Source: Anastatus disparis
Taxonomy: Eukaryota > Arthropoda > Insecta > Hymenoptera > Eupelmidae
Length of the DNA: 64,000 nt
Assembly: GCA_017163975.1 (NCBI GenBank)
Contig: JAFFSR010000244.1
Coordinates: 10,789,501 to 10,853,500, forward strand
Reading direction: 5' to 3'
Part shown: piece after piece, positions 35,341 through 47,480 of the stretch
Layout of the letters: the number at the start of each line of letters is the position of its first letter
How positions within the stretch are numbered: the first letter of the stretch is position 1
Notes under the pieces: model-generated
Database searches by the model: none
Told to the model about the DNA's origin: nothing
Seen by the model: the letters and a program-made list of their open reading frames with translations, nothing else
Position numbers and translations under genes: made by a program

Positions 35341-35722
35341 TTAAACAAAGAAATTTCTCTATTCGAGGTCAAGTTATGGATTTTATGTTTCGAAAAAAGC
35401 TTTAGAAAAAAATATTATTATGAAATTTATAACGCGATGAATTTTATTCTATTTTACAAATAATATGTCAATCTTTTTTTCTGCTTTTTACAATTTTTTT
35501 GTTTGAAAAAGATTTCAACCTGATTTATTATAATTTTATTTACTGGCAAAATACAATTTTTATTAAGACTTTTTCATTAAACTATTATAATTTTTTATTT
35601 AAAATCAAAATATAAAAAATTTTAAAATCATTATTTTGTTAAAAATAAAATATTTTATTTGACAATTCAAAATGTACCCTAACTCTATTTTTTATATGAA
35701 ATGCCATTCATGAATAAACAAA

Positions 35723-35924
35723 TTTTTATTTTTTTTATTTTTAACGTCACTGTATTTATACTATCATTTCGATGTTAATAGGCGACGGAGATCGTCAATG
35801 TATTTGTGAATAAAGCACATGTAAAGTACAGTGGTGTTTGTATTAATCGACTGAGAGCGGGATTGGAACTCGGAACCTTGAGATTACGAATCCATCGCTC
35901 TCTCGACTGAGCCACTGACGACCT
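35723..35924 (-). mobile_element. tRNA-derived SINE, full-length copy 5
   Basis: Reverse-strand copy. The T-rich tail complement is at 35723-35742, the body complement (TTAACGTCACTGTATTTATA) follows, and the head ends at 35924 (GAGCCACTGACGACCT). The tRNA-like region is complete, with the B-box complement (GGGATTGGAACTCGG) carrying one change. Confidence 0.9.
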
Positions 35925-36989
35925 GCGTGAGCTTGATTTTAAAATCATATGTGAAATTCTAAATTTTAGTGTCGTGCTAGACACTTTGATTTGAAACTTT
36001 ACATATATAATAAAAAATACCAACCATTCAATAATATTTGAACTAATTTGAAGATTCATAAATGGTTAATAAACTGATATCGCAAAGTTCATGTTAAAGG
36101 TAAAAATTTATAATAATATGTAAATGTTTGAGAAACGTTAAAATATTAGCTAACAATTTAAGTGAAATTTTATTATAAAGTAATTTAAAAATGTTTAAAT
36201 ATAAAAAATATTATATAAATATATGAAACAATTGAAAATTTAACTTAAATATTAAAAATGAAATGTAAATCTAATAAATAGATATAGATTAGATATTTTT
36301 TTTATATTATCGCTTAGAATTACGGTGTTAATGTTAAAAGTCTTTTATTTCTTAAAAAAATTAGTTTTCTTAATAAATATTAATAATTTTATGAAAAAAT
36401 GTAATTAATTTTTAAATTGATATTGTTATTATAAAGAAGATAATTATACAAATAAAAATTCTAAAACATTACGTCCGTAACTGAATCTTATGATACTTTA
36501 ATGTTTCAATATAAAACGTTTTAAAATTTTTGTAAAAAATTATAATAATTTTTAACTACTTAAAATCTACGCAATTATAATTTTCTTCTATGTTACAGCT
36601 CAATTTCACATTTCAAAAGATTTAAATTTTCGGTTAATTAAAATGCTTTGCTTTTTATTTAAAAATCTTTCCTCAACATATTCGAAAAGTTAAAGTGCGC
36701 AAATTTTTAACCTGTCGTAGGTAAGAGACTAGCTTTGACCTGTGGTACAAATATATACATTTCGATCGATATCCTGCAATATGTATATACGTATATATAT
36801 ATAGGCAAGTAAGAATGGAGGTAGTTTCAGTACGATAACGTATTTACATGCACTCTAAAATAGAGTGGAGCGATTGCAATTAGAATCATTCTTGTTTCCA
36901 TACTATCTTCAGCATTAGGTTTATAGAATATGTACTAAAAAAAAGAAAAAGAAGAAGAAAAAAAGAGGACTGGAAAATTTTTCTCTCAT
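35925..36989. other. A+T-rich non-coding DNA ending in a GC-elevated patch
   Basis: Featureless to about 36700. Then 36710-36900 is richer in G+C, with ATATCGATCGAAATG-like palindromic steps on the minus strand and a TATACGTATATATATATA run. Confidence 0.4.
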
Positions 36990-37349
36990 TTATTTCGCGT
37001 GCACGCTGTAAGCCTTTTTTCGGTCGGTTGTCAGATCTGAAGAGCCTGATTTCTTGAAATAATCCATTTTAACTTTTATCTCTTTGAATTTTTGCTTACA
37101 AAATGCTTTTAATTGAAATAATTTCCGTTTTGTCTGATTCTCATCTTTTTCCGCAATTTTTTTCTTTTTGTTTTTATAAGAATTTTTAAAATTAATATTG
37201 AAGAAGATTAAAATCATGTCGATAATGAATAGGAATAAAATAGAGTAATAGCATATTTGAATGAAATTGGTACTTGCTGGACAACTTAAAATTCTCTGTA
37301 TATTAAGCAACGTAATTAATACTATTAAATAAAATTTAATATTTACCAA
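36990..37349 (-). CDS. Doubtful small membrane-protein frame
   Basis: A 119-codon frame would encode a hydrophobic N-terminus (IKFYLIVLITLLNI, signal-like), a second hydrophobic stretch (SILFLFIIDMILIFF) and a lysine-rich tail ending SVHAK. It has no ATG at its 5' end: the frame opens at TTG after an in-frame stop. It could therefore only be real as a downstream exon, and the only AG nearby is not preceded by a pyrimidine run. Hydrophobic frames arise easily from T-rich DNA. Only the 3' part (36990-37040) has gene-like composition. Confidence 0.12.
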   Translation of the reverse strand: MVNIKFYLIVLITLLNIQRILSCPASTNFIQICYYSILFLFIIDMILIFFNINFKNSYKNKKKKIAEKDENQTKRKLFQLKAFCKQKFKEIKVKMDYFKKSGSSDLTTDRKKAYSVHAK

Positions 37350-37916
37350 ACTATTTTATCGTCATCATATTAAAAATTTATGTGAATATTTAATTGTACA
37401 GTCTACAATTTACATGGATAATAATTTCGTAATAAAATATCTAATTAATTAGATCGTGTTTTGAATATTTACGAGTAAATAAATTCGATAATTTTGGATT
37501 GAATGTTCGATACTTGAAAGAATTTTTTTATAAAAATATAGGTCGATGTCAAGAGGAAAAATCTGTTTTTAAATATTAAAGCATATTAATGATTGCATTA
37601 ACTGATTAAAAAGGTTTTTTATGATTTTATGATAAAATGTACAAAAATTTTAATCAAATGTAAAATACAATATGAAATATTAATAAAGAAATTTGTAATC
37701 CACTTATATAATATATAATAATTTTTTTATTATATGCGTAAAATTTGTTTGTAAAATGCATTTTTTCATTAATTCATGAGTGAATTTCACTTAAAAGAAT
37801 TACATATTGATGAAATTACAAAAGATATTATTTTTTATTCCACTGAATAATAGTGCGAAAACTTCACTTTATGCGTTTTTCAAAATAAATATCAAGCATG
37901 TCAATTTTATATTAAA

Positions 37917-38010
37917 TACCCGCGTAAAAATTAAACCATTGCCAATATATTGCCAAGAAAAGCAACTTTCTTGGCAATATATTGGCAATAGTTTAATTTT
38001 TACGCGGGTA
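37917..38010. repeat. Nearly perfect 94-bp palindrome flanked by TA (hairpin MITE candidate)
   Basis: Two 44-nt arms (37917-37960 and 37967-38010) are reverse complements with one mismatch and a loop of about 6 nt. The outer ends read TACCCGCGTAAAAATTAAAC and its complement. The arms also contain the direct repeat ATTGCCAA-TAT-ATTGCCAA. The flanking TA on each side is compatible with a mariner-type target-site duplication (TA-CCCGCG...CGCGGG-TA). The mismatch is C/A on the + strand but becomes a G-U wobble in a minus-strand RNA. It is either a very young fold-back element or a hairpin-RNA source. Confidence 0.75.
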
Positions 38011-39040
38011 TATTTAAAATGATCTATAAATCTTACATGATAATATTTTTTTCATGGATTAAAATTTATGAATTGTACCTTTTTTCTAAATTGAAAATAC
38101 TTCACTTTTTTTCAAGTGCATTTATTGAGTAAATAATCAAAATTTTAATGTATAAATCATCCAATATTTGAATTATAATCTTGTTTAATTTAAAATCCAA
38201 ATATATTTCTGATTTTATGAAATCTCTAGTAATTAAATATAATTTTTGTAAAAAAATGTTGCTTTATTCGTTTTTATTTAAAAAAACATTATAATAAAAT
38301 TATTTAAAATTTAATAATATCATTTAACATTTATAAGTGTCGTTTACATTATTTACTTTATTTTACGTAAATTTGAAAAGAAAACGAAATTTGCAAATCG
38401 TTAACTGAAAGTAATATCAGATTAATTCTGTAATTGCTTTCAAAAGCTGCAGTTTCCAAAAACCTGAATAAACCACTTATAAACTAACCGGATGATACTT
38501 CACCTTTTATATCCCATACAAACAGTTTGTATTATCCCAAGCATAACAGTAATCATTTTCCTCGAGTCAATAAAGAGCTTTAATGTTGATTTATCTTAGA
38601 TTTTATGATGATTTTCTTTGGTTCAAGCATCGAATAAAAAGGGATACTTGAACTTTCGCTTCTCATCAGAACGAAATCAGTGCTTTGACAAAAGCTAATT
38701 TAACTTTACAAAAGACTTCTGTAAGGGTTTCTAATACGGCCTTCGTTAAACTAAGCGAACAAACTCTATTAATACTGATTTTTTTTTCGAAAGAAAGTTA
38801 AGAAACTTTTGAGTGCATGGTGTATCCATGGAATACGTTGTTAAGAGTTTATTATAAGTTTGAAATTCATTAAAATAAAAAATATTATTGTTTATTCAGC
38901 ATCTTCTTTTTTTTAATAAATTAAGTTCACATAGTTTGTACCCTTATATTATTATTAAAGAAATATATTGAATATATTATGTCTCTCCGTTTGGTTATGT
39001 AAGTATTAGCTTCTCTTATTTGCAAATGTATTTAAAAATT

Positions 39041-39242
39041 ATTTTTTTATTTTATTTAACGTCACTGTATTTATGCTATCTTTGCGATGCTAATTAGCGA
39101 CGGAAGGTTTCTCAGTGTGTTTTTGAACAAAGCACGTGTAACGTACATTAGTGCTTGTATCAATTAGGTGAGAGCGGGATTCGAACTCGGGACCCCGAGA
39201 TTGCGAATCCATCGCTCTATTGAATGAGCCATTGAGACCTCC
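39041..39242 (-). mobile_element. tRNA-derived SINE, full-length copy 6
   Basis: Reverse-strand copy with tail at the left, body (TTTAACGTCACTGTATTTAT, GATGCTAATTAGCGACGG) and head to 39242. The B-box complement GGGATTCGAACTC is perfect. The A-box complement is diverged (TATTGAATGAGCCATTGAG). Confidence 0.9.
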
Positions 39243-40484
39243 AAACATAAAACTTTTAATTCATTTGAAAAATTATTAAAATTTTTGAAAATCTACTTTT
39301 TTCAGATAGTTAATTATACTCAGTGCCCACAAATTTGTTTATATTTATGCAAAAAAATGGATTTTTTTTTTATCAATGACGTATACAGAAAAAAAAGAAT
39401 TATTAATTTATTATAAATACTCTATTAAAAGTTTCAATGTATTAAATCATTAACCAAAACCATAAAAATTTTTGTTAATTTCGTTAGCTTTTTGAAATTA
39501 AAATATTGCTCTTGATAAATAATATAATTGTTTACAAACAATATGTCACATTTTAATAAATTCTGCATTTTATATTATTAAAATTATAGCTCATTTATCA
39601 CAATGAAAATTGAACGATTGTACAATCAATACCAGACATTATCTTTCTCCCATTTTGGTCTGTTGACAATCATATATTTCTTTTTTGTTTCGATAATCCC
39701 ATAAAACTTTCCAGTTTAATGATATTCACCCTTCTCTTGACATTAGATTGTATCACATTCACAGTATAGTGTTAAATATACTTTAATTGATTTTTAATAC
39801 CTATTATGAAAGACCTTCATATATGGTATGTTGATAGTTATTTAAATGAAGAATTTTGTTAAAAAATTCATAGAAATTATTTCATATTCTTAAAATAATT
39901 TTATTAATATTTTCACTATTACGATCTTTTGGGAAACAAAACAAATACAATAAAAAAAAACATCCATTAAATTTACATGACTAGAGTACTCAACTGTCAT
40001 TCGATATACAAGTGCTTTTATCGAGTCAAGCTGGCTTACCCAATTCGGTATACTAAAATATACCTATACCTTAAATATATGTTAATTTTACCTTTTACAA
40101 CGATTTTATGAAAAAAACTACCATTTTTGCAAGATTTATCAAGAATTCTTTGCTATTAAGGTAATATGAGTAAAATTTTTTATAAAATTAACATTTGACA
40201 CTTCATATTTATAAATGTTGGGAATGAATTTAATCTAAATATTCATGCAAAATTTTTAACTTGCAATTAAATTCAATTTAAAGCATAAATATTATTAATA
40301 ATTTAAATTTCTTCTATAAATTAATTTGTACCAAAGCTAAAGTAATAAAATTCAATTATTAAAACTTTTTTTTCAAAGATATTAATTTGATTCTGATGCT
40401 CATATTGACTTAAACGAATCATCATAGTAATACATAATACGATAAGTTTTTACTACTTTCTACATTTTTTCATTGTTGTTTTGG

Positions 40485-40625
40485 GTACGAATGTGAGAAA
40501 TTGTTGCACGACGTGCTCTGTCAACATCTGGTGTTGTCAACCCGTCAACACCATCTGAAAACGAATGTTGGCCACAGAGAAGATGCTCAGGTCCGACTTT
40601 CTAGTTGACGCGCTTAACAGTTTTT
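40485..40625. promoter_or_regulatory. Isolated GC-elevated island with hairpin
   Basis: About 140 bp contrast strongly with both flanks. It holds GGTGTTG and CAACACC (a 7-bp stem with a 9-base loop around 40530-40553), the repeated element GTCAACA, and GACGTGCTC. There is no open frame of note. I infer a conserved regulatory element or structured transcript; no function is shown. Confidence 0.3.
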
Positions 40626-40780
40626 GTATATTACACTTTTACCAAACTTTTATGAATATCTGCATAATCAAATATTAGCTTTGTAGAAGCGAAATATTAA
40701 AATTCGTTTCCTTTTGAGATGAATTATTTGATCTCATTTTTAGCATGTGTTATTTTTTGGTTGAATTCATTTATGTTAGA

Positions 40781-40860
40781 AATAAAAAATTATTAAATTT
40801 AGATAAATTCAGATTTAAACAGATATAAAAATTATTAAATATAGATAAATTGAAATTTAA
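40781..40860. repeat. Two-copy tandem repeat (about 42-bp unit)
   Basis: The unit ATAAAAATTATTAAAT(T/A)TAGATAAATT... occurs twice back to back, with a few substitutions. Confidence 0.5.
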
Positions 40861-42441
40861 GTACAAGTAGCGATCATGTGACAAGAGTCGTATATACGAA
40901 AACGCAAAGAGTTTATGCATTTAAAATGACTCATTAATGAACATTATAAATTTTTGTTTGATAAAATTATTTGATAGATGAAAAAATGATCGATTAAGAA
41001 ACCAAAGAAAATAATTATATTTATTACGTTATAAAAAGGATTAATAGTAAAGTCATTAATAAATTCTTTATGTAGGTTCATAGGAATCAACACATAATTG
41101 AACTCAGAAAAAATTTTCAATGCTAATCAAAACAAGGTCATAAAAACAATGCCTTTTGCTTATTTATTATTTAATTATAAGGAAGACTAGTTTAACTTAT
41201 CTTCAAGACAAAGTGATATATATTTTTGATAAATGAATAAATTGAAGGCGACATAATCATTAATGATAAGCAATAATTCCCCTTTCATCACTTTTTCCAT
41301 GTTAAATGTTAAATTTTTAAATATACAAAATATTTTATTTGATCGATGTTCTCATATTTTTGAAAAATCTTTGTAATGCTTGCAATTTATAATTTTCTTG
41401 ATGTTTTTACTGAATTTTCTATTTGATTTAGAAAAAATCGATATAACTGCGTAAAATAAACATTGACTTATGTTTTTAATTGAACAGAGAAAAAATTCAT
41501 TTATTTATGCCATAAAAGTTAAATTACATAGATATTCAGCAGATATAAAGTATTGTGAAACTGTTTATTATCGATATAAATGTTATTAAGCTTCAACACC
41601 GATTTCAGCCACTTATCATTCTTACTATCGATTTGCATAATATTTGTTAATTTGTATCGTTCTGAATTAAAATATAGCCAAAAATGACCATAGTTTCTTG
41701 TAAAATTCACAAGATATATAATAAAAATGCCTATTTTTCTTGTAAATTTTACTTAAAACTATTGTAATTTTTATTAAACCATTTTTCTTCGCGTATTAAA
41801 AAGTAGAAGAATCAAAATTTTCTTTAAATGTTGTCAACTAGGATCCACTCGAAAACACTCGACAAAAACATGTAATATTAATGAAAATTTTATCATCAAT
41901 GAAAATTCGCTTTGCATAAAACCAAAATATTATATTTACTTTGCATCACTAACATAAATTTATTCTCAAAATATGCGTCCGTTTTGTTTTTTTATTTTCG
42001 CTCTTTAACCTTCTTTCACAAAGTGTACCGATATATTCGTGCAGTACCATAAGATTATAGTATTCAGTATACATAAAATACTATCTATACATTTTTTTCC
42101 CAACGTTTTATATCTTTTCAGATTAGCGCACAAGTGCCTTCTCGTTCGTCGTAATAAAAAATATCAAATATTATGTCATACAAGTTTGGAATAAAGTTCA
42201 ATAGATATAATATTTTACTATGCTGTTTAGTTTCACTTATCTGTATATGTTTATCTAAAATTACAAAAAATACTCGATGTATTTATGTATAAGATGCTAA
42301 AAGTATACTTTCAACGACGAAGATAAAACAAAAGAAAGAGCAAATAACAGATCAGTTGATTAAAGATACTGAGTAATATTCATATTATTCTTGATTAAAA
42401 TTATCATTAGATCATCAGAAAATTAAATTTTCTTTGATTAA

Positions 42442-43339
42442 CCCTGGTAGAAATTTGAACATTAAAAATGGTGTAAACAACAATTTATGACCATTGTCAA
42501 TAGTAATATTTTGTCATGTCAATATTGGCGAATAAATGGCAATTTTTTGCTGAATCTCCAGAGCTCAAATTTTTTGGTATATTGGTTAGCATCTTATAGG
42601 CAAAAAATGCTAATATAAAAATGTTGTTCAAAATTTTTGTATTTAGCCTAAAAAATACGCATTTTAAGTAAACGGAGAGAAAAAATCAGTAACAGCTATC
42701 TAAAAATTAGGTAAACTGTGGACAACTTTTTTTGACTAGTTATATAACTTTTTAGTAATGAGTCCTTAATTTTTCAGATCATAGGTAAAATCATAACCTC
42801 ACTTTTGCCACGTGGCGAGAAAATATAGATTAGTATTTATTCACATTCCTTCGTCAATGTTTATTTTTATTGGAATTTATAAAAATAAAAATAATATTAA
42901 ATTTTATTAAAATAAAAATATGAAACGCAGTACGAAACGAGTATAAAAATATCCTTTTTTAAAATAATAAATGGAAAATTTAATTAATCGTTTAAAAATA
43001 ACCTCTAACAATCCGATCACAACTCAAAATATACGCGCGAATATATTAACAAAAGTGATTCTATTAATGATTAATGATAACTTTCAAGAAAAAACCTTAA
43101 ATGATTCTTAATAGTAATCAATTAGAGCACAATTTGATAGACTCTACTGTTAACTATCTATATTCAAATAATAGTGGATCAGACTCAACATTTTATTAGC
43201 ATTTTTTAGCACTATGAAGGTTGAAAAAAACGTTTCATATTAGTTCAAATAATGGCCATAAAACATTCCCATTTTCTGCTCTTCACTTTAAAGAAATGGC
43301 CATAAAATGGTAGAAAAAGCGTTTCATTTTCTACCAGGG
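42442..43339. mobile_element. Candidate non-autonomous DNA transposon with CCCTGGTAGAAA termini
   Basis: CCCTGGTAGAAA at 42442-42453 is mirrored by TTTCTACCAGGG at 43328-43339. The left flank is TTAA, as in piggyBac-type insertions, but the right flank reads AACT, so the duplication is not intact. Inside the right end lie a second copy of the terminus (TGGTAGAAAAAG near 43308) and a repeated ATGGCCATAAAA (43252 and 43294). No protein frame is evident. The pairing of these ends is inferred from a 12-bp match plus looser subterminal similarity. Confidence 0.5.
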
Positions 43340-44290
43340 AACTTATAAATTATTATTGATTACAATAAATTTAAATCAATATAACTTTCTATCAACATAA
43401 AGCTCAGTTTATAGTCGAGTTTCTAAGTAAAAAAAACAACATGAAAATTTAAAGTAATTATATTTCAATTAAAACAAGAGCATTAATGTAATTATTTTTT
43501 ATTCGAAGAAATTCAGAAGTTAAAATTTCCAAATAATAATTGATTTACAAATAATAATTGCATTTCGATTGGAAATACGGATTTCGCTAAATGTTTAACC
43601 CTCGTATCCTTCAATTTACAATATCTACTGGGTTAATTTCTATTTCATAGTTGATTTCAGATATGTAACTGTCCACTTGTCAAAGTAGAAAGTTTAAACT
43701 ATTTAACCCAACTACGGTGTATTTTCAAACTTCATTTCCATTTTGAGAATAGACATCATTCGGGATGCTGCGATATAACGATTACGTTACGGTTCTATCG
43801 ATCAGTGCATATTCGAGATATAAATTCAATGTAAAAAAACGTTTGAAAACTTTCGTTTTTATTGTTAGTTTGAAAATTCACTTTTATGTGATTTTTAAAA
43901 TTTTATTATAAAAATGGCTTATGATTCGGTTTATTATTCTGTTCAAATATTATTGATTTCACGATATCAAAGTACTATTTATTTATTGTATATTAAATTC
44001 ATTTTAAATGAATAAATTTGCGATTCATATCAAATACATTCAGGTTGACCACTATAATTTGATGTCTTTATATTAATCAATATAAACTTTATTCATTTTT
44101 TATTAACTATGCATCAATTTTTAATAAAATAATATAATAGACTCTTTTATGGTAAAATATTAATACATTTAAATTGTCTGACATAAATGGATACTTTTTC
44201 ATGATTTTTAATTTTTTATAAAAAGATGACGCTTAAATTACATCATATAAAAAATTTACACAAACAACAAATTTCAAGGATATAACCAAA
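43340..44290. other. A+T-rich non-coding DNA
   Basis: A small GC-elevated patch at about 43590-43830 (CTACTGGGTTAATTTC, CATTCGGGATGCTGCG, GTTACGGTTCTATCG) has no frame. The rest is featureless. Confidence 0.45.
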
Positions 44291-44494
44291 TTTTTTTTTT
44301 TTTATTTAACGTCGCTTTAATTTGTTATTATCATGATGCTAATTAGCGACAGAGGTCGTCAGTGTGTTTGTGAACAAAGCACATGTAAACTTACAGTGGT
44401 GCTTGTATCAATCGGCTGCCGAGAGTGGGATTCGAACTCGGGACCTTGAGATTACGAATCTATCGCTCTACCGACTGAGCCACTGACGACCTCA
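44291..44494 (-). mobile_element. tRNA-derived SINE, full-length copy 7
   Basis: Reverse-strand copy with a 13-T tail complement at 44291-44303, body and complete head ending at 44494. Both promoter boxes are well preserved: the B-box complement GGGATTCGAACTC and the A-box complement CGCTCTACCGACTGAGCCAC. Of the seven copies this has the best-preserved internal promoter, so it may be among the youngest. Confidence 0.9.
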
Positions 44495-44839
44495 ATAATA
44501 CAATATTATTATTATTTTTAATCCAAGATATAGGATCAACACTCTTGAAACAACAGTAATGATCTAAAAAACTAAATAACTTCGTTAATATAAATTTAAG
44601 CTTTTTATGTAAAGACTTAAAAATCTTTCTACAACATGAAAAATTTAATTTTTGTCACTTATGAAATCTCCAACCTTTAACTATACGTTTCTAAAATTCT
44701 GTTTTTTCAAGTTTGCCATACGATATTTATCATCATAGCAACATTCGAATCTCTAATTTTTTCTGTATTATAATTAGAAAATCCAAACTATAGTTGAGGA
44801 TGTCGTTAAGCAACGTAGCATAATCGATAATTTAATTTC

Positions 44840-45260
44840 CTCTTCTTTTGTTTGTTCCTACTATTTTTTTTGCACGACATACGCACACATCCACACGCGA
44901 TTTCACGCACATTGACACAGATTTCTACATGTGCGCGTCAATATATGCAATCGTGTATACACTCCTACACGTGTATATCCGTACACGTGTGATTGACGTA
45001 GTCACTATTTTCACACATTTGTGCCAATGGGAAAAAAAGGTCGAGTTCGACAGCAGATATAACAAACATTTGCTGATATTACGCCTGGATATGTTGAACG
45101 ATAGTGAGAGAATGAAAAAAAATAAAACGAACATATCAAACTGAGCATGAATTCTCAATGGAATAAAGCTGCAATTTTAATTTGAAATGTAAAAATAAAA
45201 CGACCAATACGCAATGCGTTCGAAATGCGTTTTTCAACTCGTTTTCCATATATACGCACA
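44840..45260. other. GC-elevated block with CA/CG-rich runs
   Basis: It contains CACGCGATTTCACGCACATT, repeated ACACGTGTATATCC-like palindromic steps (ACACGTGT occurs twice near 44970) and a short purine-rich end. The overlapping frames on the two strands cannot both be real and neither has a domain. ACACGTG/CACGTG is an E-box; binding is not shown. Confidence 0.35.
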
Positions 45261-47029
45261 TACCCATGCTAATACGAATACATAAATTACGAAAATTTTT
45301 CAAACACGCTATAAATTTATGTTTTTTTCACCGACTTTTATATGTTGCATATAATAAAACTATATGATCGCAGATATATAGTATAATTGCAAATAAGTTT
45401 TAAACTTTTTAAAATATTTCATATTACCTTGAAAGAAAAGTATTACATATATTATCCTGTAGTTATTAACCATATCAAGGATCCGTATTATTGATAAAAA
45501 GCAAGCACAATATGAATATGTGTTTATGCACGGTAGTACATCCATCCAAATAATTATCATTAAAATCCTTGCACGATACATTTGAATAGAAAAATAAATA
45601 AACGTTAGTCGAGTGATTAATGTTGATGAAAATTAAGCATCGCTAATTTATAAATCTTAATAACGCCATTTATTACCAATACAATTCAAAAATGTAATTT
45701 TTCATCAAAGATTCAATAATTTCAAAATGCGGATTAATTTAATCTAACGTTGCATTTACTATGGTTCGTGAGGACTTTAACAATGGCTATAATTATAATC
45801 TATTTAATAAACGATAAATGGTTGTTTAAATATTTCACGGTCTCAGTGATAAATTCGAAATAATAATCTGAAATTCAAATCAATTATTATGAAAATGGAT
45901 TGACTAATACAAAATCATATTAAATATTTACATTTGAACTTCCATCGTAATAATATGATCTCTGATGGAAATGATTCTGATTTTCGCTTTATGCGTCGAC
46001 CAATTTTTTAATATTTGTCTATTTGTTTCTCTATTGGTTCGCCAATATAACCGCTTATAAAATCATAGTTTATGCCATTCGTTACCTTTTGATGTTTACT
46101 ATATTAATTATTTTAATCATTATTACAGTTGTAATCTACGTGTACTCGTTATACACGCACACACATATACATTCATATACAACAGTTTGTTGATTAATAT
46201 TTTAGAATTATTAAAATAACATTAAATAAAACAAGTTCACTACTATCAAATTATTTATTTAAGTATTAAATAATAATTATATGAATTTTATATGACATAC
46301 TTTAATAGAAATATAAATTAAATATGTAAAAGTTTTGTATATGTGACTATATTTAAACTGACTTAAACTAAGTCACAGAAACATATAAGTTTAGAATAAA
46401 AGTTAATAAAACAGCAATTTTTATTTTCTGTAAAGCCGTTAACCATTCATTGGTAAAATGTTTTGCCAAAAGTACTTGAAAAAAATTGGCCAATAATTGA
46501 TAGTCGGCGAACTTTATAACAGGGGAAAATTTAAGGGTATAATGAATAGAAAATGAAGTTTTTAAAATATTAATTGAGGTATACTCTTATAACACCACAT
46601 AAAGAATATTGTATTGTGGTTAAAATTTTAAGTCCACCGTTCCTAAACCATGATACAAAATTATAATTTTGAACGAATTTATGTTGAAATCGCGAATTTC
46701 AAGTTTTATATATTGATTTCAAAATGATGAATCGTTTTAAAATGTTTAGACGTTATCTTTTAATTATTATTGAAATTTAAAAGTATTCACAATACATTAT
46801 ATTTCTATGATTTAATAGAAATATAACAAACTTAGATATATCATGGTTCTAAAAAGAAGTAAATGGCAAGAAAATTGATAAAATCAAGATAGATTTTATC
46901 TGAACATATTTCAAAAGTTGTGAGCATTAAACACAAAGAAAAACTAAAACCAAAAATGCAAGAGAAAACTTTCTATATATGTTAGGTCGAATACCGTTTA
47001 ATCTAACAAAATAACAAACGTGTACACAT

Positions 47030-47198
47030 CCTTTAGAACAACAAATGTGTCACGAATTATCGATCCTTCTCTTCCGACGAAGATCACTCATCCGATAAAC
47101 AGGAGAAGAGGGATAGAAGGAAATACAGGGAGAAAGTGAGACAGACAGAAAGTGATAGAGAAAGAGAGAAAAATCGTTGCACAGAAGGCGAGAGTATA

Positions 47199-47263
<65 letters not shown>

Positions 47264-47480
47264 AAAAGGGAGGGTTAGACTCTCAAGGGAGGTTAGCGCA
47301 CCGAGGGTTTATTGGCCCAATTGTAAACGTAAAAGATAGAAAGAGAGAGACAGAGGTGCTAAGTTTAATGGGCTCCGGTCAATAATTGCTTCGCTACGTG
47401 AGTCAGAGAGTCGTGATTTAACGACTTTTTTTTCTTATTCTTCTGCTTCTTCTTCTTTTCCCCGCGTCTTTTATACCACC
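47030..47480. promoter_or_regulatory. GC-elevated, purine-stranded block around (AT)30
   Basis: The left half is almost all A/G on the + strand (GGAGAAGAGGGATAGAAGG, GACAGACAGAAAGTG). After (AT)30 comes GGGAGGGTTAGACTC and TGGGCTCCGGTC, and the block ends in a TTCTTCTTCTT tract. Its texture matches the 17.9-kb first-exon block. Candidate regulatory island or untranslated exon. Confidence 0.3.
47201..47260. repeat. (AT)30 microsatellite
   Basis: Sixty bases of uninterrupted AT dinucleotides inside a GC-elevated, purine-rich block. It is the longest perfect microsatellite in the window and is likely length-variable. Confidence 0.95.

Larger units (their letters stand above)
38011..42441. other. 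A+T-rich non-coding DNA around SINE copy 6
   Basis: Besides the SINE and the 40781 tandem repeat, one isolated GC-elevated island stands out at 40485-40625 (described separately). The segment at 38400-38830 is mildly GC-elevated without a usable frame. No gene seen. Confidence 0.45.

Noticed and set aside
35775..36059. 94-aa minus-strand frame
   Set aside because: Most of it is the translation of SINE copy 5 (including the RRSSVAQSRERW and SNPALSRLIQT stretches) running into A+T-rich flank.
47136..47385. Two overlapping frames through an IYIYIY repeat
   Set aside because: The repeat is the translation of (AT)30, and the flanks are purine-rich simple sequence.
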